From contig JAJDEW010000045.1 of NCBI GenBank assembly GCA_029259595.1, positions 62,001 through 126,000 of the forward strand: a stretch of 64,000 nucleotides of DNA, in the 5' to 3' direction. Shown here piece by piece: positions 44,865 through 54,505 of this stretch (position 1 is its first letter; each line of letters opens with the position of its first letter). Source of the DNA: Planctomycetota bacterium (GTDB lineage Bacteria > Planctomycetota > UBA1135 > GCA-002686595). The translations under genes were made by a program, and so were the position numbers. The notes beneath the pieces were generated by a model. The model saw only the letters and a list, made by a program, of their open reading frames with translations, did not search any database and was not told the origin of the DNA.

Positions 44865-45634
44865 CAGCCTTCCTCCTCCTCATCGGGTTCGGGCTCGGAC
44901 CACGTCTCGATCTCCTCGGGCTCGAGGTAGAAGAGCTCCTCCTCGACGGGTTCGAGGTCGGCCACGACGAAGTCGAGGTCGCTGCTCGTCAGAAGCTCCC
45001 AGTTCTCCAACACGTCCAGCGCGGCGAGGAGCTCCTCCTCGACCTCGAGCCCCGCCACTTCGACGGGCTTCGAGCTCGACGGAGAGCTGGTCGCGACGAA
45101 ACGGACGAGAAAGAAGCCGACGAGGAGGGCCGCGGCGAGGGCGGCTGATCGGGACCGTCGCCAGGACCGCACGGGATGGCGTTCGGCAGCCAGGCCAGCG
45201 AGCACGTGCGACGCTAGTTCGGCCGGAACTTCGGGCTCCGGAACGCGCTCGAGCAGACGGTCCAAGCGCTCGCTCGCTCCGTCACCGGCGCGCTCGGGCG
45301 CGAGCCCGGCGAGCACACGTGCCCCGAGCCCGAGCGGCGTGCGCGCGGGTCGATCCAATTCGAGCAGGTCGTCCAGATGCGCGGGCAACCGGGTCGCTTC
45401 GTCGCTCCGGCTCCGCAAGCGCGCGAGCACACGCTGGACGAGGTCGCTCGGCAGCGACGGCTCGGGCAACGAGGCCAGCAGGACGTCGAGCGCCTCTTCG
45501 GCCGCGAGCAGCGCGCGGCAGTCCTGACAAGCGAACAGGTGCGCGTGCCAGGCGAGTTCGAGCGGTCGCTCGCCCTCCCGGGCGCACAGCGCGCGTTCGA
45601 GCCGCCCACGAAAGCGTGAACAGTCGGGCTTCAT
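44864..45634 (-). CDS. Anti-sigma factor with zinc-finger-like domain
   Basis: A 256-residue protein. The N-terminal site AWHAHLFACQDCRALL (HxxxCxxC, about residues 28-43) is an anti-sigma zinc-binding motif. Leu-rich helices follow, then one membrane helix AALAAALLVGFFLVRFVA and an acidic Glu-rich tail. It overlaps the upstream sigma gene by ATGA. Confidence 0.8.
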   Translation of the reverse strand: MKPDCSRFRGRLERALCAREGERPLELAWHAHLFACQDCRALLAAEEALDVLLASLPEPSLPSDLVQRVLARLRSRSDEATRLPAHLDDLLELDRPARTPLGLGARVLAGLAPERAGDGASERLDRLLERVPEPEVPAELASHVLAGLAAERHPVRSWRRSRSAALAAALLVGFFLVRFVATSSPSSSKPVEVAGLEVEEELLAALDVLENWELLTSSDLDFVVADLEPVEEELFYLEPEEIETWSEPEPDEEEEG

Positions 45635-46284
45635 CCCGCGGTCTCCTCCTGGAGAAACGGAGCCAACGTGATGCGCAGGCACTCGCGCGCCCGGTGGATC
45701 ATCGACTTCACGGCCTTTTCGGTGGTGTCCATCACGGTGGCGATCTCGACGTAGGGCAGCTCCTCGTACTTTGCGAGGATCAGAGCCAAGCGTTGGCGAT
45801 CGGGGAGCTCGGCGATGGCCGAGCGAACGGCCTGGACGACATCGTCCTCCTCGAGCCCCGCCTCGGGGCGTTCGATCCGTTCGTCCTCCCACTCGCTGGT
45901 TCCGCCGGCTTCGGTCGGGCGGCTCTGAAGGGCCTCGAGCGAAACGTCCTGGTTGCGGCGTCGTTCCCGTTCGTTGACGCAAAGGTTGAAGACGATGCGG
46001 TAGAGCCAGGTCGTGAACCGTGCGCTGGGACGGTAGCGAGCCCGGGCGCGGACGACGCGCAGGAAGACCTCCTGAACGTAGTCCTCACGGGCCGCCACGG
46101 GTCCGAGGAAGCGGGTCAACAGGGCCCAGACCTGCCCCGAATACGACTCGACGAGCCGGTCGAAGGCGCTCTCGTCCCCGGCCTGGTAGTCCAGCATCCA
46201 GCCCACGCCGGGATCCACGGGGGCGGAACCGGGGAGCGGGCCGGAGGAGGACTCGGGCGCTGGTTCGAAGGGCACGGAGAGCAT
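45631..46284 (-). CDS. ECF RNA polymerase sigma factor (second)
   Basis: A 217-residue sigma factor. Region 2 is in FDRLVESYSGQVWALL, DYVQEVFLRVVRARARY and FTTWLYRIVFNLCVNERERR. Region 4 is in ELPDRQRLALILAKYEELPYVEIATVMDTTEKAVKSMIHRARECLR. ATG 46284 is chosen; the frame is open to 46416 but the extra part lacks features. It heads the sigma/anti-sigma/DUF3106-like operon. Confidence 0.92.
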   Translation of the reverse strand: MLSVPFEPAPESSSGPLPGSAPVDPGVGWMLDYQAGDESAFDRLVESYSGQVWALLTRFLGPVAAREDYVQEVFLRVVRARARYRPSARFTTWLYRIVFNLCVNERERRRNQDVSLEALQSRPTEAGGTSEWEDERIERPEAGLEEDDVVQAVRSAIAELPDRQRLALILAKYEELPYVEIATVMDTTEKAVKSMIHRARECLRITLAPFLQEETAG

Positions 46285-46379
46285 CGTGGGTGGCGGAATC
46301 GACGAAGCCGCGTTCGTCCAACCCTCGCCTTGCGCCCGGGTTTCGCGCAAGTCCCGATTTTCGGCCCACGCGAGAGACC

Positions 46380-47594
46380 TCAACGCCGCAGCCGGCGCGC
46401 CCGCCCCCAGGGCCACACGACGGCCAGCGGGCGGCCCACGATCGAGCTCCGCGAAACCGGGCCGAAGTGGCGGGAGTCGTGCGAGAGCGTGGAATTGTCG
46501 CCCAGGACGAAGTACTCGGCCGGTCCGAGGGACAGGTAGGACGAGGTCGCGAACTCACCGCTCTCGGTGAAGTAGAGGTCCCGCAGGACGACGATCGAGC
46601 GAAAGCGCGCCACGCAGCGCTCGGCGCCGAAGCCGACACGCTGGCCGAAGCTCTTCTGTCCGATCCGGAGCTCGGCCGGGTGGGGCACGTTCTCGGCATA
46701 GGTCGCGGCCACGACGCGGCGTCCGTCGAGCTCGAACGCGAGGTGGTTGTCGACGTTACGGAAGCTCACGCGCTGCCACCGACCCGGCTCCAACGCGATC
46801 GGTGCCTCGGCCAAGAGCTGGAGTCGTTCGCGCGGATCGACGCGTTGCAGCGTCTCCGGGTTGCGCCGCAGGAGCTGGACGCGAAAGCCGCCGGCCCAGT
46901 CCGATTCGATGCAGGCCTGGAAGGTGTCCGACTGCTCGGTCAATTGAAAGCGCAGGCGCGCTTCGGGCGAATCGAGCGGGTCCTCGAGCAAGACCTCGCA
47001 CTCGAGGATGCCGTCGTTCACCTGACGCAAGCCGTGGATCCAACGCTGCTCGTGATCGAAGTAGCTGTCGTCGAGGTCCTTGTGGAGGAACATCATGCCC
47101 CGATCGGCGTCACGTCGGATCTCGCGCGCATCGACACGCCAGCCGTCCGCCTCCCGGGTCCAGCGCTCGTGGGCGAAGTTGAAGTTGTCCCCCACGTCCA
47201 GGACACGATCGTCGAAGACGGGAATCGGCGCGGGACGCTCGACCTCCTCCGGGAGCCGCCGCCCTTCGATCAGAACGTCGCCTTCCGATAGGAGGACGGA
47301 CTCACCCGGCAAGCCGACGATCCGCTTCAAGACCGGATCCCCCCCGTCGGGTGGATTCACGACGACGAGGTCGAAGCGCGCGAGCTCCGGGTTGCGCTCG
47401 TAGCGGACCAGCACGACCTCGTCGAGCTCGTCGAGCCCCGTCCGATCCGCTCCCCCGAAGACGGTCGGGCGCATGGAGCCGCTGCGAACCGGATAGACGT
47501 CCGCCACGAAGGACTTCACGAGTAGCAGGACGAAGAGCGCGATCGCCAGCGCCCAGAGCAGCCGCGCCGTTCGTTGTTTCCCGGAGCCCGTCAT
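46380..47594 (-). CDS. lepB: Signal peptidase I with a large inserted domain
   Basis: A 404-residue membrane peptidase that removes signal peptides. One N-terminal helix (LLWALAIALFVLLLV) precedes the catalytic Ser40 in VRSGSMRPTVFGG; Lys90 lies in DPVLKRIVGLPG, and box E reads VLGDNSTLSHDSRHFGPV near the C-terminus. Between about residues 115 and 350 there is an insertion of some 200 residues containing RLRFQLTEQSDTF, GRWQRVSFRNVDNHLAFELDGRRVVAATY and similar beta strands. These recall a concanavalin/LamG-like sandwich. The ATG follows a GGGGGG stretch and lies 8 bp after mgtE. Confidence 0.9.
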   Translation of the reverse strand: MTGSGKQRTARLLWALAIALFVLLLVKSFVADVYPVRSGSMRPTVFGGADRTGLDELDEVVLVRYERNPELARFDLVVVNPPDGGDPVLKRIVGLPGESVLLSEGDVLIEGRRLPEEVERPAPIPVFDDRVLDVGDNFNFAHERWTREADGWRVDAREIRRDADRGMMFLHKDLDDSYFDHEQRWIHGLRQVNDGILECEVLLEDPLDSPEARLRFQLTEQSDTFQACIESDWAGGFRVQLLRRNPETLQRVDPRERLQLLAEAPIALEPGRWQRVSFRNVDNHLAFELDGRRVVAATYAENVPHPAELRIGQKSFGQRVGFGAERCVARFRSIVVLRDLYFTESGEFATSSYLSLGPAEYFVLGDNSTLSHDSRHFGPVSRSSIVGRPLAVVWPWGRARRLRR

Positions 47595-47602
47595 CCCCCC
47601 AT

Positions 47603-48973
47603 TCAGGCGAGTCCCAGCGTGAGGTGGGCAACGCCGACGAAGATCGCGGCGCCGGAAATGTCGCTGAGCGTGATCAGGAACGGCCCGGCGACGATCGCCG
47701 GATCGATGCCGAAGCGCTGGCAGCTCATCGGAACGACGCAGCCGAGAAACGACGCCCACGTGACGGCCACGACGATCGCGCAACCGAGCGCCAAGCCGAA
47801 GCTGAAGTTCGTGGGGTCCCCTTCCATGAAGGTCGCGACGCACATGGTGGCAGCGCCGCACAAGAGCCCGATCATGAGCCCGACGATGACTTCCGAGCCC
47901 AGAACCGACGACTCCCGTTCCTGCGAGAGCTCGCCGGTCGCGTAGGCGCGCACGAGGATGGTCGAGGACTGGATGCCGACGTTGCCCGCCAGTCCGATGA
48001 TGATCGGGAGATAGCGCAGGATGTCGATCCTGCCCGCTTCCCCTCCCCCCGGCAGGGCCTTGTCGAGGATGAAGGCGGTCACGAGGCCGCCCACCACGGT
48101 CAGCGCCTGGAGCGGGATCCGTGTGCGCACGCGGGCGCTGATCGAGAGGTGCGTCTGCTCGTCCGGCGACGTGCCGACCAGGCGGCGGATGTCCTCCTCG
48201 ACCTCGTCCTCGAGGGCCTCGAGCGCGTCCTCGGCGGACACGACCCCGATCAGGACGCCTTGGTCGTCGACGACCGGTACGGCCGAGAGCGAGTACTTGC
48301 TGACGAGGTTGCCGACCTCTTCCTGGTCCTCGTCGACTCCGACCGTGATGACGTCGTCGTCCATCACCTCCGCGACGGGGGTGTGGATGCCGGTCGTCAA
48401 GAGCTCGCGATCGGAGACAAAGCCCACGGGGCGGCCGTTCTCGTCGACGACGAAGACGCCGATCTCTTCTTCGCCGGCGGGACCCTCCTCGGAACGGATC
48501 TCCTTGATCGCGTCGCCGACGTGCACGTCGCTTTGGACCGTGACGAACTCGCTCGTCATCAGGCCGCCGGCGGTGTCCGCCTCGTAGCTCGCCAGCTCGC
48601 GCAGACCTTGCGCGCGTTCGAAGTCGACGCGGCGCAACACACGTTCCGCGGTCTTCTCGTCCGTCAGTGCGAGGAGGTCGACGACCTCGTCGGCGGGCAT
48701 CTCCTCGATGACTTGACGAAGCTCTTCCTCGTTGAGCCCGGCGAGGAGAGTCTGGCGTACCGGATCCTCGGAAAAGAGCAGCAGCTCGACACGACCCTCG
48801 AGGTCGAGTGCGGCAAACACGCGCGCGACCTCGAGCTCTTCCAGCTCGTACAACCACTCCGCGAGATCGGCCGCGCGAACGTCCGACAGGAAGGTGTCGA
48901 GCGGTGTAGCACCACCCGCGAGGATCTCCTGGAGGTCCTTGAGTTCGGGCCGCTTTTCGGGTTCGGGTTGCAT
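47603..48973 (-). CDS. mgtE: Magnesium transporter MgtE
   Basis: A 456-residue Mg2+ channel/transporter. It has an MgtE_N superhelical domain (about residues 35-140), two CBS domains (MTSEFVTVQSDVHVGDAIKEI and VITVGVDEDQEEVG onward), a connecting helix, and five membrane helices with GLAGNVGIQSSTILVR and DPAIVAGPFLITLSDI. It precedes lepB in the same direction. Confidence 0.94.
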   Translation of the reverse strand: MQPEPEKRPELKDLQEILAGGATPLDTFLSDVRAADLAEWLYELEELEVARVFAALDLEGRVELLLFSEDPVRQTLLAGLNEEELRQVIEEMPADEVVDLLALTDEKTAERVLRRVDFERAQGLRELASYEADTAGGLMTSEFVTVQSDVHVGDAIKEIRSEEGPAGEEEIGVFVVDENGRPVGFVSDRELLTTGIHTPVAEVMDDDVITVGVDEDQEEVGNLVSKYSLSAVPVVDDQGVLIGVVSAEDALEALEDEVEEDIRRLVGTSPDEQTHLSISARVRTRIPLQALTVVGGLVTAFILDKALPGGGEAGRIDILRYLPIIIGLAGNVGIQSSTILVRAYATGELSQERESSVLGSEVIVGLMIGLLCGAATMCVATFMEGDPTNFSFGLALGCAIVVAVTWASFLGCVVPMSCQRFGIDPAIVAGPFLITLSDISGAAIFVGVAHLTLGLA

Positions 48974-49057
48974 CCTGCGAGGTCTCGCGAACGTAGCAGG
49001 ATACCCGCGCGCGAGGGGCGAGGGTGAGCGCCGATCAGCCGGGACTTCGGTCGGAGG

Positions 49058-50134
49058 TCAATCCGCCCGGTAAACGAGGAGTGGTTTGCCCCACAGAGCC
49101 AGGTCGGCGCTCCCGTGTCCGAGGGGCTCGACCCGCAGCTCGATCCGGACCTTGCGCGCGGCGAAGGGCGCGAGATCGACATTCCATGGCAACCAGCTTC
49201 GTGGCGGAGCGCGCGGGTCGAGGGTTTCGGTATGCACCGACGTAGCGTCGACCCACAGCTCGAAGCGTGCGCCGTCGCTCTGCGCCCACGCTCCGTCCCG
49301 CAGACCGATCGCGCCCGTGAAGCGCGGCTCGGAACCGAGCGGCACCTGGTCCCAGACGACCGAACGATGGCCGCCTTGCTTGGGACGGGGCGGGACGAAG
49401 ATCGCGGGCAGACGGACGCCACCCACGGGAGCACCGTCGACCCGGACGACGTCCTCCGTACGGTCGGCGCAGTCCAGCTCGTCCTCGAGCGCCACCTCGA
49501 CGCGTCCCCGAGCTTCGACCCGCACGAAGTCCGAAGCGTCGCCCGCCCCCGCTCCGTCCGCGTGCAGGACCCACGCCAGGACAACGCCCGACTCCGTCGA
49601 GACGCCCTCGGCGAGCGCAACCCAACCGCCGCGGCTCCGGCGCCCGATCCAGGCCCAGCTGACCGATGCGGACGCGAGCTCCCGGGCCGAGCTGCGTGCG
49701 CCCAGGTTCGCGAGCAATCCGGCGACGTCCTCCGGTGCGGCGGCGAAGGCCCCGGTGCTCGCCAGGACGAGCGTGGAACCGAGCGGTAGCCCGTCCAGAA
49801 AGGTCGCGCAGGCCCGGCGCCCGTCCGCCTCGGCGAGCTGGAAGCGCTCGTGGCCACGCAGCTCGAGCGCGGCGTCGACCCAGGCTGCCCGCAGCCCGGC
49901 CCGGTTCTCCTCGAAGCGCAGGATCGAGTCGCCGATCAGGATCGCGGACGACATCGTTTCGACCCCGCCCGGCACGGTTCCCGCCGGAAGGAGGGACCCC
50001 TTGGCCGCGGCGAGCACGGCGAGGCTGCCGCCCGGGTGTGCGAGCGCGCCGGGGACGTCGCGTTCGTGCCGCAGGAGACGTGCGCCGAGCGCGAAGAGCA
50101 CCAAGGTCAGCGCGAGTGCGAGAACGGAGCGCAT
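49058..50134 (-). CDS. Exported protein with ILEI/FAM3-like domain
   Basis: A 358-residue protein with an N-terminal membrane or signal segment (LALALTLVLFALGARLL). Residues about 30-180 show the ILEI pattern known from FAM3 cytokine-like proteins and POMGNT1: GGSLAVLAAAKGSLLPAG, FLDGLPLGSTLVLASTGAF, LLANLGARSSARELASASVS and WAWIGRRSRG. The remaining 170 residues are a beta-sandwich-like region (PWNVDLAPFAARKVRIELRV) of carbohydrate-binding type. It is last in the DUF4956-CotH-VTC operon, 1 bp after the VTC gene. Confidence 0.65.
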   Translation of the reverse strand: MRSVLALALTLVLFALGARLLRHERDVPGALAHPGGSLAVLAAAKGSLLPAGTVPGGVETMSSAILIGDSILRFEENRAGLRAAWVDAALELRGHERFQLAEADGRRACATFLDGLPLGSTLVLASTGAFAAAPEDVAGLLANLGARSSARELASASVSWAWIGRRSRGGWVALAEGVSTESGVVLAWVLHADGAGAGDASDFVRVEARGRVEVALEDELDCADRTEDVVRVDGAPVGGVRLPAIFVPPRPKQGGHRSVVWDQVPLGSEPRFTGAIGLRDGAWAQSDGARFELWVDATSVHTETLDPRAPPRSWLPWNVDLAPFAARKVRIELRVEPLGHGSADLALWGKPLLVYRAD

Positions 50135-50135
50135 C

Positions 50136-50861
50136 TCAGTCGCCCAGGAAGGACGGCAGGGGACCTTGCCCGGGGGCGGACGCGAGCACGAACTTCGAGC
50201 AACGGTCGACGACGACCGGCAGCGCTCCGATCAGTTGGCGCGCCACGTCGTGGTGACCGGGCGCACACTTGGCTTCGAGGATCAGGATGCGGGGCAGCAA
50301 CGTCCGTGCGCTCGAAGTGATCCGCGCTGCCAAGCGCAGATCGAAGGCCTGAAGGTCGCGATCGAGCGTGACGCGCACGAGTCCGTCGGCCGTCGTCCAG
50401 TACTCACGTTGGTACGCGATCCACTGGACAGGGTCGAGGCCGGCGAGCGCCGCGCGCCAACGGCCGTCCACTCCGGCCTGAACGTCGGCCGCGAAGTCCC
50501 GGCGGCGCGCACCTTCCACGTCGATGTCGCCCGCGACGCGCGTCGTCTCCTTCCAACCCAGCGCGTTCTCGCGCTCCTTGCGCTCGAGCTGCCCCGCGAG
50601 GCCCGTCGTGGCGTCACCGTACCAGCGATAGCGCAGCTTCGTGCGGCGGCTGACGCCGGCCAGGTTCTCCTCGAGCGCTCGGTTGCGGTCCGTGTCGAAG
50701 TAGACGCTCTGCACGCGACGCGGCGGAAAGAGGATTCGCAGGGCGAACGGGTGCAGCCGCAGGGCCATCACGAGGCGCGCGTAGGCCGACTCTTCACAGA
50801 CAGCCTTCAACTCGTAGCGCAGGGATTCCGCCCGAGCGCGGTGCTCAGGACTACTGTCCAA
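50136..50861 (-). CDS. VTC-domain protein (polyphosphate polymerase-like)
   Basis: A 241-residue VTC domain of the CYTH/triphosphate tunnel fold. Landmarks are LRYELKAV at the start, VQSVYFDTDRNRALEENLAG, RTKLRYRWYG, QLERKERENALGWKETT, REYWTTADGLVRVTLDRDLQ and ILEAKC. Acidic and basic residues of the tunnel are kept. In yeast the VTC4 tunnel makes polyphosphate. In bacteria VTC domains occur beside CotH kinases and DUF4956 proteins, as here. The start is uncertain: TTG 50861 overlaps the CotH end and has AGGGA upstream; no ATG or GTG fits. Confidence 0.75.
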   Translation of the reverse strand: MDSSPEHRARAESLRYELKAVCEESAYARLVMALRLHPFALRILFPPRRVQSVYFDTDRNRALEENLAGVSRRTKLRYRWYGDATTGLAGQLERKERENALGWKETTRVAGDIDVEGARRRDFAADVQAGVDGRWRAALAGLDPVQWIAYQREYWTTADGLVRVTLDRDLQAFDLRLAARITSSARTLLPRILILEAKCAPGHHDVARQLIGALPVVVDRCSKFVLASAPGQGPLPSFLGD

Positions 50862-53652
50862 GGATCTTGTCCCTGTAGAGCGCTTCGACGTCGAGCTCGC
50901 GCGTCGCGAGCCGTTCGCCTTCCCAGATGACCTCGCAGCCGGTCTGCACGAGCGTGTCACCGAGTCCGGAGGCCTCGATCGTGAGGCGCACGGCCTCGAG
51001 GCGCGACGGTCCGAACTCGGGCTTCTTCACGAAGGCCGCCAGGCCGTAGTGCCGCGCTCCCGTGATCCGGAAGTCGCGCACATCGACGTCGGAAGCGTCC
51101 TTCGCGGCGATTCCGATCGTGACGTCCACCGCCGCACCTCCCCGGATGCGCGCGACCGTGTTCTCGCCGATGGACAGGGCCTTGTCGTTCAGCCGTTCGA
51201 AGCGGCAGTCGACGATGTCGACGTCGCTACCGCTGAAGTCGAGCCCGTCCGCCAGCCCGTCGCGAAACGTGCAGTTTCGAATGGTGCCGTGCACGAAGTC
51301 GCCGTCGAAGCTGTCCGAGACGCAGCCGGAGAAGGTGACGCGCTCCATCCGAAGCTCGGTGCCGAACACGTTCAGGCCGTCTTCCGCCTGCGAACCGTCG
51401 AAGGTGCAGTCGGTGAGCTCGACGGCCGCGTGATAGAACGTGACGCCGCCCGTCATGCGCCAGCCCCCGCGCGCGAGCGCATCCGTCGCTCGCACGGTGA
51501 CGTTCGACCAGCGCGACGTTTCCCGGGCCCCGAGCACGACGATGCCCCGCCAGGTCGCGGCCGGATCCTGGCCCTGCGGTTCGAGCAGGATCGGCTCGTC
51601 CGCCGTGCCCTCCCAGTCGAGGGCCGCGTCCGAGATCAGGGCCGCGTCGGGCTCGAAGCGCAGCACGAGCGGACCGGTCGCGTCCAGCGGCACGCCGGCG
51701 GGCAGGTGCAGGTCCCCCTCGACGTCCCAGGCTCCCGGCCGCGTGACCATGCGACGTCGGGCGACGTCGTAGGTCAGGAACGGATGCCGCTGCAGTGCCT
51801 GGGTGACGGTCGGCGGCGCGGGACGTCCGAGCGCCGGCTCTCCGTCTTGCACTCGGAACAAGAGCGCCTCCTCGGTCGCCTCCGCCGGCGCTGCGGCGAT
51901 CGGTCGAAAGACGATGCGAATGGCCAGGTCGAGGCTGGTCCCGCCCTCGCTGCCCGTCCGGATGGCGTCCTTGATCTGTCGCACGTTCTCGAGATTCGCG
52001 AGCCGTTGGTCGAGCGGGAAACGGAAGGTCGCGGGACGTCCGTCGTGCGGCAGAACGACCCCCGTGCCCGACGCTCCGTCGAACGAAACGCGTCCGTCGG
52101 TGTCGGTGAGCACCGCTCGCGCCGGCGTGAAGCTGTCGTTCTGAAACCGAAAGCCCTCGACGACGACCGGCGTGCCGGTCGTTGCCCAGGCGCGCACCTC
52201 GACCTCGCCTTCGAGGTGCGTGGAGCCCGTCGGAGCGACCACGTAGAACGAAGCCACGTTCAACGGATCGACGGGGAAGAGGACGGTCCGCAGGTACTGC
52301 TCCTGCGCTCGCAGGCGTTGCTTCATCCCGTCGATCCGGTAGCGCTGCAGCAAGCGCCCTTCGGCCAAGAGCGCGGCCTCGAAGCGCTCGAGATCGGGAC
52401 CGAGGTCCGCAAAGAGCTCGTCGACGTAACCCGAACGACAAAACGAGCCCAGGTAGCGGAAGAGCGCGTCGTAGTAGGCCTTGCTGTGCCGGAACTCGGC
52501 CGTGACCTCGGGTGCGCGGAATACGACCGGGTCGCGCGCGCTCGGCACGTCGGCCATGTTGTCGAACAGGATCGGCTCGAGCCGGTCGAGCACCGGATCG
52601 TGGTAGAAGCGCAGGTTGTGCCAGATGAGCGAGTGAAACACCTGGAACAGCGACAAGAGGCTGTGGGCGCAGGCCAGGCGATCCACGTTGAAGAGGTCTT
52701 CGACGGTCCGGCCGCGCAGCTCGTCGAGCGCCTGCATGTGCCGCAGAGCGTCGGCCGTGGACCCGCTGGTCACGGCGAGTTCCCGTAGCGCGCGCAGCTT
52801 GTCGACGGCCGACGACAGCGAGCTCGCGAGCCCCGCGTCCGAAGCGATGCGCTTCTCGCCGAAGGCCCGAACGGCCGCGGATCCCACGTCCAGCGCGGGT
52901 CGCGCCGAAGCGGGAACCGGAAGCTGCACGCCCTTCTCGGGGAGATCGTGCACCTGCAGCATCGTCGCCCAGCGCGTGGCCTCGTCGAAGAGGACGATCG
53001 GACCCTCGCGGCGGCCCTGCGACTCCAGGAGCTCCTTCGCGAAGTGTTCTTCGAGGTAGTAGACGCCGACCGGATTTCCGTTGAGGGCGACGTTCACGAA
53101 CGTCCCACGCGGAGCGAGCACGTTCTCACGACGCAGTGCCGCCGACACGAACCACTCCCAGAGCTTGCCGCGCGTGTCCGGGCTCTGCACCGAGAACACA
53201 CGCATGCCGAGGATCTTCGAGTCGTCGAGCTTGATGCGAAACGACCACTTGTCCGTCTCGACGTGGTCCGTCCAGTCGCCCTTGATGCGGATCTCGGCCG
53301 GGTGACGCCGGCCTTCGAATTCGATCTCGGCGGGCACCATGTCCTCGGGCGATTGCACGATGACCCCGCGCTCGAGAGCCCGGTCGCGCACGTTCTGGAG
53401 CCGCTCGGCCGCCCGCGGTGCCACGTGGATCCCGAGCGAAGCGAGCCCGTTCGCAGCGTCCGGTGCGGGCGTGTCGGACGGCGTCAGATTCGGAATCAGC
53501 CGCGTTCCTCCCGGGGAGGTTCGATCCTGGCCGGGCGCAGGGTCGGCGCCTCGTCCGGGCGCGAGGAAGAGCCCCAGCGCGACTCCCAAGGCGAGGATCG
53601 CGAGCCCCGTCCAGAAGCCGCCGCCAAAGGGCGCGTCTCGTCGCAGGAGCAT
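50851..53652 (-). CDS. CotH kinase domain fused to right-handed beta-helix
   Basis: A 933-residue exported or membrane-anchored protein (helix at residues 14-31). The CotH kinase part covers about residues 75-470. It shows the block RIKGDWTDHVETDKWSFRIK, GTFVNVALNGNPVGVYYLEE for the ATP-site strand, and LFDNMADVPSARDP near the metal-binding end. A beta-sandwich follows. Residues about 690-900 form a parallel beta-helix (LTDCTFDGSQAEDGLNVFG, IRNCTFRDGLADGLDFSG, IVDCRFERLNDKALSIGE). CotH kinases phosphorylate proteins; the helix could bind a surface glycan. Confidence 0.8.
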   Translation of the reverse strand: MLLRRDAPFGGGFWTGLAILALGVALGLFLAPGRGADPAPGQDRTSPGGTRLIPNLTPSDTPAPDAANGLASLGIHVAPRAAERLQNVRDRALERGVIVQSPEDMVPAEIEFEGRRHPAEIRIKGDWTDHVETDKWSFRIKLDDSKILGMRVFSVQSPDTRGKLWEWFVSAALRRENVLAPRGTFVNVALNGNPVGVYYLEEHFAKELLESQGRREGPIVLFDEATRWATMLQVHDLPEKGVQLPVPASARPALDVGSAAVRAFGEKRIASDAGLASSLSSAVDKLRALRELAVTSGSTADALRHMQALDELRGRTVEDLFNVDRLACAHSLLSLFQVFHSLIWHNLRFYHDPVLDRLEPILFDNMADVPSARDPVVFRAPEVTAEFRHSKAYYDALFRYLGSFCRSGYVDELFADLGPDLERFEAALLAEGRLLQRYRIDGMKQRLRAQEQYLRTVLFPVDPLNVASFYVVAPTGSTHLEGEVEVRAWATTGTPVVVEGFRFQNDSFTPARAVLTDTDGRVSFDGASGTGVVLPHDGRPATFRFPLDQRLANLENVRQIKDAIRTGSEGGTSLDLAIRIVFRPIAAAPAEATEEALLFRVQDGEPALGRPAPPTVTQALQRHPFLTYDVARRRMVTRPGAWDVEGDLHLPAGVPLDATGPLVLRFEPDAALISDAALDWEGTADEPILLEPQGQDPAATWRGIVVLGARETSRWSNVTVRATDALARGGWRMTGGVTFYHAAVELTDCTFDGSQAEDGLNVFGTELRMERVTFSGCVSDSFDGDFVHGTIRNCTFRDGLADGLDFSGSDVDIVDCRFERLNDKALSIGENTVARIRGGAAVDVTIGIAAKDASDVDVRDFRITGARHYGLAAFVKKPEFGPSRLEAVRLTIEASGLGDTLVQTGCEVIWEGERLATRELDVEALYRDKILGQ

Positions 53653-53656
53653 CGGC

Positions 53657-54358
53657 TCAGTCCAGGGTGCTACCTTCCACCGCGCTGACCGAGCCCTGCG
53701 GGAAGATCTCCCGCAGGCGTGCCAAGAGCGGCCCCAGCTGCTCGCCCTGCGCGAGATCGAGCACGAGCGTCGCCTGGAAAGCGTCCGCTTCCGAATCGAC
53801 CCGGCGCAGGTCCACGCGCGTCGCGGCGTCCTCGACCCGCGCCAGCAGCGCAGCCAGGGCTCCGTCCGCCGAAGTCGGCGAGCCTTCGCCCCCTAGGGCC
53901 GAACTGACGTGCAGGAGCATGCGCGGCGGCAGGCCGCCCGCGATCCCTTGGCTCGTGACCGCGAGGTAGACCAGGATGCCGGTGAAAAGCACGCAGGTCG
54001 CCAAACGTTGGTCCGCGCCGAGCCCGATCCCGATCGCCACGGAAAGGAAGAGGTAGGCGAGCTCTTCCGGTTCCTTGATCGGTGTGCGGAAGCGGATGAT
54101 CGACAGGGCCCCGACGAGTCCCAGCGAGAGCGCCAGCGACGTCTTGACGACCGAGATGACCAGCATCGTGGTCGCGGCGAGGAAGACGAAGATGCGCGCG
54201 AGCTTGCGCTTGTTCGACAGGACCGGCGAGAAGCGCAGGTAGTGCCACGACAGGATCTGCCCGAGCAGCAGCACGAGGCCGAGGTTCAGGAGAACCGGGC
54301 CCCAGTCGAGGTCGCGCAGGGCGCTCTCGCCGAAGAAATCCGTCTGGGCCAATCGCAT
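53657..54358 (-). CDS. DUF4956 membrane protein
   Basis: A 233-residue membrane protein with about four helices and the family signature LVGALSIIRFRTPIKEPEEL (about residues 82-101). A soluble C-terminal domain of about 90 residues follows. DUF4956 genes are usually beside VTC and CotH genes, as here, where it is the first of the four-gene unit. Role unknown, possibly transport or sensing for the polymerase. Confidence 0.85.
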   Translation of the reverse strand: MRLAQTDFFGESALRDLDWGPVLLNLGLVLLLGQILSWHYLRFSPVLSNKRKLARIFVFLAATTMLVISVVKTSLALSLGLVGALSIIRFRTPIKEPEELAYLFLSVAIGIGLGADQRLATCVLFTGILVYLAVTSQGIAGGLPPRMLLHVSSALGGEGSPTSADGALAALLARVEDAATRVDLRRVDSEADAFQATLVLDLAQGEQLGPLLARLREIFPQGSVSAVEGSTLD

Positions 54359-54505
54359 GGAACATCGAGCCCGGAGTTCGCCGACGGCTCTCAGGGCGGG
54401 GAAGATACATTAATCGGGTGGACGGCCTGCTCGACAGCATGGCCTTCGCCGGAGTTTGCCTCCGCCCTGCCGCCCTCCGGTCGCCCACACGGGTGCCGGG
54501 GAAAG

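Noticed and set aside
53909-54505. Upstream extension of the beta-helix gene
   Set aside because: It overlaps the DUF4956 gene; ATG 54506 places the signal peptide at the N-terminus.
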